Assembly (NCBI RefSeq): GCF_028769735.1
Contig: NC_088172.1
Span: forward strand, 59,551,075 to 59,615,074
DNA: 64,000 nucleotides
Origin: Zonotrichia leucophrys gambelii
Taxonomy: Eukaryota > Chordata > Aves > Passeriformes > Passerellidae
Reading direction: 5' to 3'
Position 1 is the first letter of the stretch; the number at the start of each line of letters is the position of its first letter. Below the pieces are notes generated by a model that made no database searches, was not told where the DNA came from, and saw nothing but the letters and a program-made list of their open reading frames with translations. Below, one piece after another: positions 1 to 12,686 of this stretch. Position numbers and translations under genes: made by a program.

Positions 1-2717
1 TATGCATGCCAAAAGCCAATAGCTTCATGCTTCCAGTGTGCTTACATTCAGACCAGGTTTTCTTCATGAGTTCCAAAGAGCTCATTTTGCAGCAGGGGGA
101 AGGACCCAGCCTTTGCCCAGGTTAGTTCTGCTGCTGTTTGTGGTTTTGGGGAGGTGTTTTTACATGTAAGATCTGTTTGTAACAAATCAGTTTGTTGCTG
201 TGCTGTCCTATGTGCATGCTTTTTAATTAAGGCATTTCTAATGTCTCCAAGTTAGGTGTATGGCACTTACTTTTGTTACCACAGGAATAAGTAAATACTT
301 TAAATGTAGGCATCTTCCTACTGCGTTAAAACGCTAGGAATTACAATCCTCAATACATTACTTTATTAGCAGTATTTCAAACACTACACCTGACAGAAAC
401 TTCTTGCTTACATCTTATTTGTTTTTACCGTAAACACTTGATAATGCCCCCTTTACCTTGCCAGGGAAGGAATTACAAACAGTACTTGCTTTAGATCACA
501 TGCAAGTAACTGCTCTGCATTATGCAATGTGATTAAAGACACATGATAAAGCTTTCAGTATCTGTTGATCACTCTTAAGAGAGGTATCTTTAAGGCACCT
601 GTTGCCACCATAGCCCAGGTACTGTGTGTTGAGTAGAGACATGAAAGAGCCCTGCTCATAAAATTATCCTGATTATTGGGGGCTCTTTTTTGAGATGGGC
701 TGCAGAGCCAGCTGTGCACCACAAACTGCTGCTTGGTACTTGCTGCAGCTTTGTGCTCCTGCCTCATCTTCTGCATAGGTTGTTATAAGGCAGATGGAAG
801 AGCTTGCACAGGGTGATCTGGAATAGCATTGGAGCTGGGATGATGCTCTGAACAATTTTGCCCAGTAACACCTGTAGTAAAGCCATGAACAGAAGACCTC
901 ACTACAATTTACACTAGTCAGCTCCACAAGGGCAAGGACTAAGAGCCTTAAGATTTACATTTGAAATGCTTTCCTACCAAGCACTAAACCAGGAATTAGT
1001 GCTCACAGCACTGCTGACTTTTGTGGACTGTGTAAAGTTTATTATTTGTTTAAAACACATAGTAATGAGGCCTCTTAATATGCATAACTAGTTTCTTAAA
1101 GACGATGGGCTTTTTAACCACTGATATTTCCCTGTAAGTACCAAACTTAAAAGTTTTATGAACTTAATACATAGCCAGGTAACCAAAACAGAAGGCATCT
1201 CTGCTTGCTACATTACAGTGACACTGAAGCTTTGCTCAGAAAAATATTTTAAGAGTACATTTTAACACAATGATTATCTGGTCTGCATATTTAGAGGCAG
1301 GCACTGGGTTATCTGAAGAAGAGGTAAACTGATATGGATATGGCAACTCTGCTACACTTCAATAGCTATTTTCAGCCTAATTTCAGTGCCTAGAAGTCAT
1401 TGCACCACAATACTGCTAAAACTACTTTCCAGTGTGATACACACATTTTTTCCTTGAAAATTTTACCAAATTATTGCAGTTTCAAAATCCATATGAATAA
1501 AAGGCACTGCTTCCCAGTATTCTTGATCTGAGAGAGACAATTGCAATACACACCACCTTACAGGAAACGTAGGTGTACTATCTACAAGCCAACTCCTTTA
1601 TTGCAATGCATGGCATTTTAACATTGCACACTATTATTTTATTGCATCATTGAGGATGGCATGTTCTTTCATTTCAGCAAAAAAATTACACACTGTGCTA
1701 CAATTTTTTCTCCTCCCTTTTACAACATTTCTATTGGATTCCACTCTGAAATTATACCAGGTGGTTTTTTTTCATCACTACATTGCTTCAGGGTGACTAC
1801 ATATATATAATTTTCTTTGATAATTTATCATACCTCAAAGAAACAGAGAGCACTTGTAATTAAATTGCCCAGTTATATGGCCATGTGGTCTATGTAATTC
1901 CTTTTTTGAAGCTGCATTATCTAAACTGCAGTTATGAGAAAGGCTGTAGATTAAATTAGATGAAATCACAACTCAAAATTAATGACTTATACATTCTTAA
2001 ACTAAAAGTTGGATAAATTAAATTAATGTTTTATCACAGGTGAACAATCAAAAGGAAGCCAATTATTTAGGACATCTTGACTTACATATTTTAAAAGTCA
2101 CCTCTTGTGCAGCACATGTGTTACTTGTTCTTTATACAGACACCTTATGAGTCTCAGCTTCAGCATTGTAACACCATCTCTTAACTGTTTTCCACACCTG
2201 TTTGTATTTTGTGGTGATCTTCCTTTGGGTTTTTTTTCAGGGTTAAGATAATCATAATCAAAAAAATAACTAAAATTTACTCTCTTTTCTGAGTATTTTA
2301 TTTTATTTTGGAGTGTCTTCTCTCCTATATAAGCTGATGCATAAAAGCTAGTATAGATATAAAGTACAGATTTTTAAAATCCCTAAGTTTCTATGAGTAC
2401 TAATCATACTTGAAACATACTAATTACTTGAATATTTATTGCCTGAAAAGCACACAGACTCTTTGACAATTTAATACATGCATTGTCTTTGTAGACCTTC
2501 CTTATTCAGAAGAAAAATTTCTGTGTAGTACACTAGCAAGATTTCCAGATACAAATGCTATTCCTAAAAATTAAACTGATACTTTCTAAATAAGAAACAG
2601 TCTGTTTATGCTGTTGGGCATCAAGTATTTATAAACAAGGTGAAAAATTACTTATTAAAAAAGTTACTAACACTGGTTTAAATCTTCTCTTTTTCTTTTT
2701 TTCTGAGGATGATGGTC

Positions 2718-2751
2718 TCACTAAAATAATTATTTAGTGACAATTATTTTA
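2718..2751. repeat. Overlapping AT-rich inverted repeats
   Basis: A perfect 10-bp inverted repeat (arms 2,722-2,731 and 2,742-2,751, arm TAAAATAATT) has a 10-nt spacer. It overlaps a second pair with 8-bp arms (TCACTAAA at 2,718 and TTTAGTGA ending at 2,740). The two foldings share bases and cannot form together. The second includes a TAATTA homeodomain-type core. No function can be assigned. Confidence 0.6.
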
Positions 2752-3503
2752 ATCAATAACAGTTCAATGCATGTACAAATTTCAGATTACTACTAGGTAT
2801 TGGATTTTGGTAGTTAGGAAATTGAACCAGATAAATCTCTATGGTTCATTGCACATAGTTCTATGATGCTGCAATGATACCTATTTATTACATTTAATTA
2901 CATTTTAAATCTAGTTTTCACTCACCATTACAGTTGGGAGACAATTTCAGAACTTAATTTGTATGATTAGAAACTTATTTTTGCTTTACTGCAGAGCATT
3001 GCCTACTACTGGGACTAATTCTGACAAAGATTAACTGAAATGAGTAGGAGTTTTGCTTGGAGAAGGGCTGATGATTAAACTTTGAAATATGTAATGCATT
3101 AGGAAGCTCCCAAACTGAGATCTCAACTGGTGGGAGTTTTTATAGTTCCATTACTACAGCTCTTTTAAACACACAACGCTGAATTAACTCCTGGTGAACC
3201 TGAACTGTCATTCCAGCCGTGCTGTACCTTAGCCTGCTCCCTGCAGCTGCTTTCTTTTGCAGCTCAGCCCACCTTAGCTTGCCTGCCCAACTGGACTGAG
3301 CCCCAGCATTGCTGCTGTTGCCAATAAATAAAACTTTCCTTTCTGCCACACTCTCAGTCAATGTGTGGCTGAGTGCTAGGGCTCCTTTGCAGTCCTGTCT
3401 CCACACAAAACCTGCACAATTCCAGTTTGCGTTCCGGTCTCCTGCCCATCAGCAGCAGATGACAGCCATACAGCAGAACTGAGATGTGACTCATATGTGT
3501 CAT

Positions 3504-3531
3504 TTTTCTCCATGATATTTTCTCCATGATA
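3504..3531. repeat. 14-bp tandem duplication
   Basis: The unit TTTTCTCCATGATA is present twice without mismatch (3,504-3,517 and 3,518-3,531). This looks like a recent replication-slippage duplication. Confidence 0.85.
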
Positions 3532-4596
3532 TTATGCATTACAGTGATTATGTCCAGCTGAACAGGTGGCACTGGGGTTTCACTAGAAGTGTGCAGTTTC
3601 AGAAATTATTAAAAACGTTAACCTGATTAATAGTGTCTGTATACAACACTGCAGAAATCCATATAGAACCTCAGAAGAGTTGATGAAGAGGTGAATTTTG
3701 AAGAAAAAGCAACCTCTGACATAATTGGTAGGAAGAATGGATTTTTTTTAAACAAACCCTATTAATTAGAGTCCCATAACTATCTGTAAGGATTACTGCA
3801 GAAGACCTTCCTTTGGAGCTATTTTCTTTACCATCTGTGATCGCATAAGTTTTGTGAAGTCAATAAATTTACTGTTTAATGTTTGTTTGTTCTGTAGGGC
3901 ACTGGGACATGACTAAGTCTTTACCGAGCAGTGGGCCTTATGAATAAGACATGAAAAGAGGATTGCAGATCCTGAGTTATAAAATCCAGTGAGATCAAGA
4001 ATTTGTTCAGAGTGGAGTGATGAAACCTGCTTTTCATGTGTGTCAAGGCTGATGTTTCCAGTGGATTCCCTCATGTGTCATAAGGGTGAGAGAAGATCCA
4101 TCTTCATTCTTCCCTTTTGTAAAGCTACTAGCTGCTCTTCAGCCCAGACACTTATTTTCTGAAAAAGTTCCAAACTAGAAACGTGTCTATCTGAAACTGT
4201 TCAATGGGCTCTGGAGCTGTAGCTGGCAATGCAGAATGAGCACAAACACCTGCAGGCTGTGCACTCAGCAACCTTGCACCTTTGGAAGACTGGCTCTAAG
4301 GACAGAGCTACTAAAGATCAGTAAAGGATCTAATTTGAAAACAAATTATGATGTCTTCTGAACTAAAGTTTTTCCCTTTGAAAAGGCAGAATACAATGCA
4401 CATGCATTGCCTGGTGATTCAGGTGTGAAGCAATGCTAAAGGAGTAGATGACACTTACTGTGGAAGTCTAGCCCATTTTCTCTGTGAGGATATTAGTGAG
4501 AGGGTTGCTGGTGCAGCTCCACTGCTGCTGGAAAGTGCCAAAGTGTTAATGCAGAGTCCTGCTGTGACCACTGGTGCCTCAATGTACAGAAACACA

Positions 4597-4741
4597 TCCT
4601 AGAGCACATGGCACAGGATTGTGTCCAGACACTTCTTGAATACCGCCAGGAGGGACACTTCACAACCCTCTGGGTAATCTGTTTCAGTGGTCAGTCACCC
4701 ACATAGTATAGACGTTCTTCCTCATGTTCAGGTTAAACTTC
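4597..4741 (-). mobile_element. CR1 LINE 3'-region fragment, antisense
   Basis: On the minus strand this reads as the CR1 segment just before the 3' terminus. It contains the antisense forms of 'gaagaac(t)', of the stretch around 'gccc-gagaggttgtg', and of the 'ggatc-tgtgc-tgctctagg' block. The last part of the element (the usual 'ttccaacct...attctgtgat' end) is missing on the low-coordinate side. On the high-coordinate side it stops where a plus-strand CR1 begins. It is probably the 3' part of an older minus-strand CR1 interrupted by that element. Boundaries are by eye, within about 15 bp. Confidence 0.8.
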
Positions 4742-4744
4742 ACA

Positions 4745-5182
4745 AGCACCAACTTCTGCAAATGAAACTGGTGAAGGATCTGGAACACAAGTCCAATGAG
4801 GAGCAGCTGAGGGAGCTGGGGTTGTTTAGTCTGGAGAAATGGAGGTTTACCCACTTTACAACTACCTTGAATGAGGCTGTAGATAGGTGGGGGGGGTTGA
4901 TCTCTTCTCCCAGCTAACAAGTGATAGCATAAGAGAAAATGGCTTCAATTGCACCAGTGGAGGTTTAAATTGGATATTAGGAAATATTTCTTCAGTGAAA
5001 GGGTGGTCAAGGATTTGAACAGGCTGCCCATGGAAGTGACAGAATCACTGTCCCTTGAAGTTCAAAAAAATGTGCAGATCTGCTGCTTATGGACAAGCTT
5101 TAATGCTGGACTTGCAAGTGATAGTTAAGAGTTGGACTCAATGATCCAAGAGGTCTTTTCCAACTTGTACAATTCTGTGATC
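4745..5182 (+). mobile_element. CR1 LINE 3' end, sense, 5'-truncated
   Basis: This is a typical 5'-truncated CR1 3' end in plus orientation. In order it has the 'gaggagcagctgagggagct' block, 'tggggttgtttagtctggag', 'tctcttctcccagctaacaa', 'tggatattaggaaatatttc', 'ggctgcccatggaagt', and the terminal 'gttggactcaatgatcc' and 'ttccaact...attctgtgat' signature. The open frame at 4,687-4,917 is part of this repeat and not a gene. It sits between two minus-strand CR1 fragments, which suggests insertion into an older copy. Confidence 0.9.
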
Positions 5183-5232
5183 CTGGCTCTTAGGGATGCA
5201 CTGTTCTTGAGCTTGGAGGAAGCAGTGCTTGA

Positions 5233-5700
5233 ATATTGACTAGCCATCTTCCCTGCAGGGCCAGTTCCCATAGGATCCTTCCAAGAAGGTCACTGAAAGG
5301 CAGCTCTCCTGAACTGCAGGGTTGCATTCTGACTTGCTGCCCTTCCTCCTCCATGCCAGATACTGAATCTCATGGTGGCTTTAGCCAAGGCTGCCCCCAG
5401 CCCTCACATATGCAACAAAGCCTTCCCTGTTTGGTAGTACATGGTCGAACAGCTCACCATTACTCGTTTTTTCCTTCACCACCTGTGTCAGGAAGTTGTG
5501 GCCAACAATTTCCAGAAACCTCCTGGACTGTTTGTGCCTTGCCATGTTGTTCCTCCAGCAGATGTCAGGGTGGTTAAGTCCCCCACAAGATCCAATGCCA
5601 GTGACTTTGTGACTGCTTCCAGCTGTCTGTTAAAGGCCTCACCTACTTCCTCCCTGTGATCAGACGGCCTGCAGCAAGCACCACACAGTCCCACCCTGAC
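5233..5700 (-). mobile_element. CR1 LINE ORF2 endonuclease-domain relic, antisense
   Basis: The minus-strand translation shows decayed CR1 ORF2 endonuclease segments. 'GACCRPSDHREEVGEAFNRQ' (about 5,680-5,620) corresponds to the family's 'GVCYRPPDQ-EEEVDEA-YRQ' region. It is followed by 'LVGDLTTLTSAGG', a degraded version of the 'LMGDFNHPDICW' motif, and then 'GGFWKLLATTS' in place of 'RRFLE-V-DNF'. Frameshifts and lost catalytic residues show that it is dead. Its order relative to the fragment at 4,597-4,741 fits a single minus-strand CR1 that has lost its reverse-transcriptase region. The residues are compared with the family from memory, not by alignment. Confidence 0.75.
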
Positions 5701-5965
5701 CAGTCTGCTCTTTAAACCCAGCCTATAAACTCTTCACTTGCTCATCACCCACCCAAGACAGAGCCTGATTCAATCCAAGTGTTGCCTCGTCACAGAGAGG
5801 GCAACTCCAGCTCTGCCCCTCCCAGGTCTGGGTTTCCTGAAGGGTGTGTGGCCCTTCACACAAGATAGAGCAGCTCTGCACGATGACAGATAGCCCTGTG
5901 CTTTGAATGCCAAAGAAGCAAATAGCTACACTAGAATTCATACTTTGCCCCACTGTTGTTAGCAA
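5701..5965 (-). repeat. Probable continuation of the repeat block, unassigned
   Basis: This moderately GC-rich stretch directly abuts the CR1 endonuclease relic. It includes the phrases 'ctcttcacttgctcatcacc' and 'agagagggcaactccagct', which I associate with avian repeat copies, but I cannot place them on a CR1 consensus. It could be 5' CR1 sequence or a different element. A 242-nt minus-strand open frame here shows no recognisable domain. Confidence 0.4.
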
Positions 5966-8900
5966 CAGAAAGGTTTTGCTGGAAAAATTAAAATTAGCAC
6001 GGACACAGTCTGGGAGAATTGTATTCCTTCTGGTTTTGAGAATGATGTAAGTTCTCTTTAAAGGATAGACCTACAACATCAAATATTCAGAAAGATTCTT
6101 AGCATAAAAAATAAATACACACCAGTGCACAATGCACACAGAAGAATTAGTTAGCTGACATTTATAGCGTATATGTAATTATGTGAACTTGAATGAGCAA
6201 ATTCAGGTGCATGTGTGTAATGAAACTGTTTAAAAAGCTTGGCCTCTTGTTGGTTCCTCTTCTCCAGGGAATGCAATGGTATATCTGGAACAGCCAAGCT
6301 GTTACTAAACAGTGGGGAAATTGCTTTTGAAACTTGCAAAAACTGTTTTTCCTTGATGTGCAAAATCAATTCGCTTTTGAAGGTGCAAGGATGCAAAAAA
6401 ATGTTTTTCTTCAAATGAAAATTAAAAAAAAAATTATTCTGTAGCAGACTAATTGCTTTGCTATCTAAAATGTTTTGTTTCACGCCTGATTTCTTTTCTA
6501 AATGTATAAATACCAGCTAGTGTTTTAAAGCTTCTGTAACTGTGAATGGCTCTGCTGTCCCTCACTGCAAGCTACATTTTTATTACTTCTTCCCAAGAAA
6601 TTTATTTTGCTGACATAGGCTCTAATCCAGTAAAGTGTTAAAACATATGCTTAATTTTAAGCGAGTTGAATAAAGCCAACAAAACTTTCCTATGCCTAAA
6701 TCTAAGTACAAATTTGTGTTTGGCTTAGGTGGGGTTATAGTTTCTGGGTTATGGTCTAGAGGGCTTTGTGTGTTTTGCAGAATGGATGCCCTCCTGAAGG
6801 AAGAACAGAGTTTTGTGGAGTTTTAAGACATGTTGTTATTTATCAGAAGATCTCTACATAAAAACATACCAACGAGTGAACACTGAAAGTTTTAGAGATG
6901 AATACTCTCCTTTAAATATGTATGTCATGCATCTCCTAATAAACTTGCCACAATTTCCTCTTCTTTCACTATGTGACAATGTAGTAGCTGAAAACAGGTG
7001 CAGTGGTAGCTGATTGTTTTCACAAATGATCACTGTCTTTTCTGTATTCGTTTTTCTAGTTGTATCAAGAATATTACCTTGGAAAAGAGTTGATCTTTCT
7101 TCATGCTAGTGAGCTGATGATGTGGAAGTTTAGTATTTCTTAATAGTTTGTTCTGTGATACTGAAACATTTTTAATTGTGGGTGCACACAAGTGATCTTT
7201 TCCCACAGAAAGGGTGAAACCACAGGGGATTATGACTGAAATGCAGCTCAATTTGGAACTTGAAAATCAAACAAGTATAACAGGAACTTGAGGATTCTGA
7301 TGCAGTAGCTAGAGGACAACTGGTTACATAGAGAAGTGTATTCCCACAATTTTCACTTCTGCTGGCAGTCTCAGACAGACCTAGGACACAATGGACCTGG
7401 AATAAGCTGCCTTCTCCTTACAAGGGCTTGCACAAGACCCAGAAGGAACAAACCAGCACAGTGCATATTTAAGCTCACATGATTGTTTTGTTACACTAGT
7501 GGGTTTTCTACTCAAAAGGAGGACCCAGTACCCTCTTCTTCAAAATTGACTTTGTCTAATACCTATCAGCATTACAAAGCTCTGAGTTGCCTTTTTTTTT
7601 TTTTAATGTAGGATGGCTTAAAGGCTTTCATTTGTACCATGCAAGCTGTCAAGGACTGCAGCTGAAGAGAAGAAAGAATGCAGAGAATTTGTACTAAGCT
7701 TTAATTTTCCTTAATAGCAGGCACAGGATTTGTTCAGAGAGTTTTATTATTGGGTGATAAGTTAAGGAAATTACAGTGGTGGGGCAGAAGGCCAGAAGAA
7801 GACAGAGAAATATAATGCCATGAAACATTTAGGTTTAGAGAGTACTTTGGGTTCTTTTTAAAAATATACTAGCCATCTACAAACAGCCTCCTTCACATTT
7901 AGGGAAATTTAAACTTAATATAATTTTTGCACCTTGTGTGTTAACATATATAGTAAGATTAAGTATCTTGCAGTTTTCACTCTCATTTCTCACATTTACA
8001 AAATGTGTAAAGGGAAGGGATTTGGCTGAAGTCACTGAGACAGAAGAGGTTAAAATCAGTAGCTAGAGAAAGAAAGAGCTGTAAGACATTCTGCAAGGGT
8101 TTTTACTATGAAAACATTCATGCCTGATTTGTATCTGGAACAGGCAAGTCATTTGTTTGGACTTCAAGGTAGGTTTCCTGTCTCAACTCAGCAAGTTATA
8201 CCTGTCCAGAAACACTTCAACCCATTCTTTGTCTCAGGTTTCAATACAGCATAACGTTTAAGCAAGTGATTGAAAGGTATTTGAATAGAGATGGACTTTA
8301 GCAAGAGACTAAAGGTGTCTTGCTGATCAAGACCCTAGAGACATGTAGGAACTCTATACCAGTATTACATAAATCTTAAGAAAAGTGGAATAAATTTTTA
8401 TCATTACTTTCTACTCCATTTCCCACAAAGCATAGGAAACAGAGGATTTGGGAATAAACATAATCAGTGTTTCTCCTGAAGTACTTTGAAGCCTCAGATG
8501 GTCTTGGCTTTTTATACTTTATGTCATTGAATTATCATAAAATAGTTTAATGAAAAAGGTTTATCATAGCATTAAGTAATATTAAATTTATCTCCCTAGT
8601 AGCTACTGACTCAACTGTATGTCATATGAGCATATGAGCTTTTATTCACACATTTTTAATTCTCTTATTCAGAGCACTGAAAGATGTGACAAGGATGCAC
8701 TTTTCCCTACTTACTCAAGAGACTGATTTATTATGACCATCCTTCCCACTTTTTAAAACAATTACTGAAAAAAAATTTCAGAATTGCTTTGGGTAGACAA
8801 AGATATTTCCCTTCAAGAGTAAACATTATCCCAGTATGCTCATGATCAATATAAACAAGTGTGGGGTTTTTAATGCATTACAAAAATCTTACCAAGTCTC

Positions 8901-11694
8901 AAAACATGCTATTTCTGTATGTCAGTTTAATACATAGACTGCAATAATGCTCTGCTGTAACACAGGTCCCTATGCTTTTACCACTGAAAAGCCTGGGTAG
9001 GCTGGCTGTCCTCAAAATCTCAATGGATTTTCCTTCAGCAAAGGTCTTATCCAAATCTTGTGAAGCTGCTAGAACTCATGAACTACTAAGGCACCTCTTA
9101 ATCACATCCTTATCGCAAATGTCATGTTTGCGCTCCGCTCCCAAACAGATGAGCTGCTAGGAAGTGAAAAGGCCGGTGCTATCTTGAAGAAAGGACAGCA
9201 GCAACCTGGAAAAGAAGGGAGTCTCAGCAGCAATAACAGGAGCTGTTTGTGTTCTGCAGATTGCAAAGGAAAACATCGGGGCACAACAGCTTCTTGTAAC
9301 TGGACTCAGCCGGTAACTTCCATGTGGAATGGGAGAAGTACAGTGCCTGAAATTGCTTGTGAAATAAGGTGAATTTCTGTATTTCCTTGTCATGTTATTA
9401 ATTCAAATTCTAATTGCTTTTGTAGGAGAAGCTGTGGTTGCAACCTCAGGCTAGCAGCTTGCAAGGACTGTCCTTGGCCAATGAATGCTACTTCTGTTTT
9501 TGTCACCCTTCCAATAGGAGGACTGACAGACTTCCTATCTAGAAGAACAAAAAATAAATTGACAGTTGAATGTTCAATGGAAAAGTGTCTTTAAAGCTGC
9601 CAATGTTACCTTTTGCTGTGGAAGATGACTCTTAAACTCAATTGCAGAAATAATTATGCCAGTTGTTGTGGATTTTAACTGGACTCCTCCTCTTACCTTT
9701 CCTAAAGAGCATTCTCAGGAAATTTCAGCATCAAACTTGTCAGTAGCAAGCTGATGGAATTGACTGTACTTTGTAGAAATAGCTTTTCTGTACAATATAT
9801 TAAGAATCATTTCCCAAACCTATTCAAAATTCCATTTTCTAGCAGGGAAAAATATAAACAGTCTGATGAAGGTTTAAAAAACATGAACTCATACCTTCTA
9901 TGGCAAAAGGGGGGTCATCTCTAAAATCTTAAGGGAAAGATGCAAGGCCTTGTTGTTCACTGGTGACAGAGCTTTGATTTGCACCATGGTAAGTCACTCT
10001 CAGAATGCACTATTAGATAGATCTGCCAGGTTCTTATTTCAGATACACAGGAAAACAGTTAATTTCTGAATCTCACTACAAAAACCTGATTTCCTAAATA
10101 GTTGTGCTTTGAGATTTTGGAAAGGTGCTAAAAACTGATCCAAAATTAGCTGCTATAGGAGAAGAGCTACTTTAGCAACAGCCTCAGACATAGATGTGGT
10201 GTGGAGAGCCTGGAAAAGGGGTGGGGGGGGACAGTGCAGCTCACTCACGTGATCCCAGTGCTTAAGCATTGCAGTAAATTCTGCTGATAGCACAGTGAGA
10301 AGTGGTCTCACTCTCCTGTGGTAAATCCCTGTTTTAGCAACTGTAGGCAAAAGGGTCAAATATTTAACTTGGTATTAAACTTAGCAAAATAAACTGAGTT
10401 TCTTGTGCAAGAAACATATTCATGTAAGTTTATTATCCTATCTGTCTGAAAGGTCAGGAATGGCTTAGCAAAGTTTGAAACAGTTGTGCTGGAAGAGCTG
10501 AAGAGCAGGGTGCTTGAGCAATGACCAGGCAGAGCATGCCTACAGACCCTGTCTACAGCACAGGTGGCAAAAGAGAAAGGTTTCATTAATGTGCCCAAAC
10601 TCTGGGAGTGGGGCAATGCCTGGTACAGCATTGGTACCTGATGTTCCCACTGCACCTTCTTTCTAGGTGCCCCATTACCCATTATTACTGTAATGGACTG
10701 CAATAATTTCTGTTTTGGGAAATACTGTTTTGTTTACAACTAACAAACAAATCTCAGTGATTCTCTGTATAAGCATGACACAAGACAGGTTGTGTTACAA
10801 GGTTTGGACACAGCATTCCATGCTCCATGCTGCTCGTGTACAAAAGAACTGCAGATTTCTCTGTTGCAGCTTATGAAAGCAACTGGTTCTTACTGGAATG
10901 TACATACCCACCCACCCCTATATTTCCACATCTTGTGAGGGAAAAAAGCAATCTTCCTGTTCCCCTTTTTTCTGTTTTTCCCCCCATCACAGCATAACAA
11001 TTAGACCCCTTGGTATTTTCTCTCTCCCTGCCTACTCCAAGCAGTCAGTCCTTGCAGTTGCTTCCCTTGGGATTCTGACAGCTTTAACTAAATGTAGCTG
11101 AGAGGGTTTTTTTCACTTATTAATGCTTTCATTTAGAAAATGCATTTCCAATCATTTCTGCAAATATTCATTTTTTCAATGGCAAGGCTGCCTTTATTTC
11201 TTCTAACAGAACACTTAGCCTAAATTGTCATGAGTAATTTAGTTCCTGCCACAGCATGCTAGATGTTTTTATTAGTTTCTGTCATTCAGTGTTGCAATTG
11301 TTAATTGGCCAGTCTAACAGCTGAGTCTTACAAAGAAAGTGCAGCTCTCTCTTGTCACACCACTGAAATGGATAGTGCAAAGGATAGTTTTAAAGTTTGG
11401 GATGATTATGGCCTGCCCATTTTGTAGTACCCTTCACACACTGGCGTCTGTGGGAAATCATGGTGCCTCTGGGAATCAAGGCGGTGGAGAAAACCTTTCT
11501 CTCTGTTGATTCCAGCCTAGTTCCACTGTGTGGGAAAACCTGAAAGCTTCAGCACATCCCATTCCTTTCCAAGTCCCATTCTAGGTTACAGGGCTTCAGG
11601 CAATTTCTTTCTGCTATAGATAATAAAGATTACTTTAAAATTATTTCTGTGTTTGACTTTTGTGTCTGTATTTTTTCAAGCAAGATGACACAAA
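5966..11694. other. Upstream non-coding sequence, no gene seen
   Basis: This is AT-rich intergenic-type sequence. It holds a 13-nt T run at 7,592-7,604, a G-rich patch near 10,218-10,230, and short open frames only. The slightly more GC-rich segment at about 9,100-9,380 is open on both strands for around 80 codons but matches no protein I recognise. No tRNA, rRNA or named repeat was identified. Confidence 0.5.
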
Positions 11695-11751
11695 GATGGA
11701 TGGATGGATGGATGGATGGATGGATGGATGGATGGATGGATGGATGGATGA
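11695..11751. repeat. (GATG)n tetranucleotide microsatellite
   Basis: About 14 perfect GATG units in 57 bp, with no interruption. It gives a spurious open frame of repeated Met-Asp-Gly-Trp. It lies about 0.6-1 kb upstream of the TAB2 CpG island and is probably length-polymorphic. Confidence 0.97.
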
Positions 11752-12613
11752 ACGGACTATTGTTAGACAACATGGGCAGCCCCTGCTCGCTGCAGGGATG
11801 AAGGAGGATGATTCAAGAGATACAGGAAGAAAGCAAATATAGGAAGAATAAGGAGTAGATAGTGTAAGGTATCACAACTCTGAAACTCAACTGATTTACT
11901 GGATGTTTTTAATGAGAAAGTTGTCTTTTCATTGAAGCTGAAACTTCCCAAATTACTGAAATATAAAGACCTACTTGGACAGCCCACTAAAATTAAGGAT
12001 GCCTGTTGTGGTCTGAGCGAGGGTGTTGGTGGGGCTGAGAGGGGAAGAGGGATTCACCAGCATGCCGGGCCCCGTTCTCCTGGCGACATTTTTGGGAGAT
12101 GATTAATCAGAGCTCTACCTCGGAGGGATGATGGAAATCACGTACTCTGAGTAATGTGGAGTAAGCACTCCTATTTCTGAGAGAAAGCGTCTGGCAATTC
12201 CCTCGAAATAACCGTTTTGTTTATAAACTGGGGGGGGCGGGAGGAAGAGGGCTTAATTAATATTAATTTTCCTAGGATTTTTTTTTTCCCCTTGCAGATG
12301 CTGCCCTTCCTTCCCCAGCCCATTCAGACCCTGCTTGCTTTCCAGGCGGGCAGCCCACCTACGCGCCACCGCCGCTTCCCCCTCTCCCTCCTCTGGCGCC
12401 GGGCCAGGCGGGGCGGTGGCGGCGGGGCAGGAAGGAGCCGCTGTGAGTTCCCGCTCATCCCGGTGTCCCGGGGCGGTCCCGCCGGGGTCCCGGTTCTGAG
12501 GCGGCGGTCCCGCTCCCGCTCCCGCTCGCGCCACGCCCTGAGGGCGGAGCCGGCGGAGGCACCGCCCGCGGGCCCCCCTCCCCCCGCCACCCCCCACGCC
12601 CGCCCCGGCGCCC

Positions 12614-12618
12614 ATTGG
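12614..12618 (-). promoter_or_regulatory. Inverted CCAAT box
   Basis: ATTGG, within 'cccattggcgcgcgg', is an inverted CCAAT (NF-Y) element. It lies about 60-70 bp upstream of the YY1-type site, the usual distance for a CpG-island promoter. Confidence 0.6.
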
Positions 12619-12674
12619 CGCGCGGCGCATCCCCGTTAGCGCTCGCGGCGCGGTCTCGCGATGCTGGGGCCGCC

Positions 12675-12686
12675 GCCGCCATATTG
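12675..12686 (-). promoter_or_regulatory. YY1-type site near transcription start
   Basis: GCCGCCATATTG is the reverse complement of CAATATGGCGGC. It matches the YY1 consensus core (ATGGCGGC) often found at or just downstream of CpG-island transcription starts. It supports placing the start near 12,660-12,720. Binding is inferred. Confidence 0.6.

Larger units (their letters stand above)
1..4596. other. Upstream non-coding sequence, no gene seen
   Basis: This is AT-rich sequence with frequent stops in all frames. Only short open frames occur (under about 90 codons), and none resembles a protein family I know. Visible small structure is a 14-bp tandem duplication at 3,504-3,531 and overlapping AT-rich palindromes at 2,718-2,751. 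No CpG-rich segment, RNA gene or recognisable interspersed repeat was found before about 4,597. In other vertebrates the gene upstream of TAB2 is UST, but no UST exon is recognisable here. Confidence 0.6.

Noticed and set aside
4684..4920. Open frames on both strands near 4.7-4.9 kb
   Set aside because: Both lie in CR1 repeat sequence.
11660..11842. Open frame containing a Met-Asp-Gly-Trp repeat
   Set aside because: It is the translation of the GATG microsatellite, not a gene.
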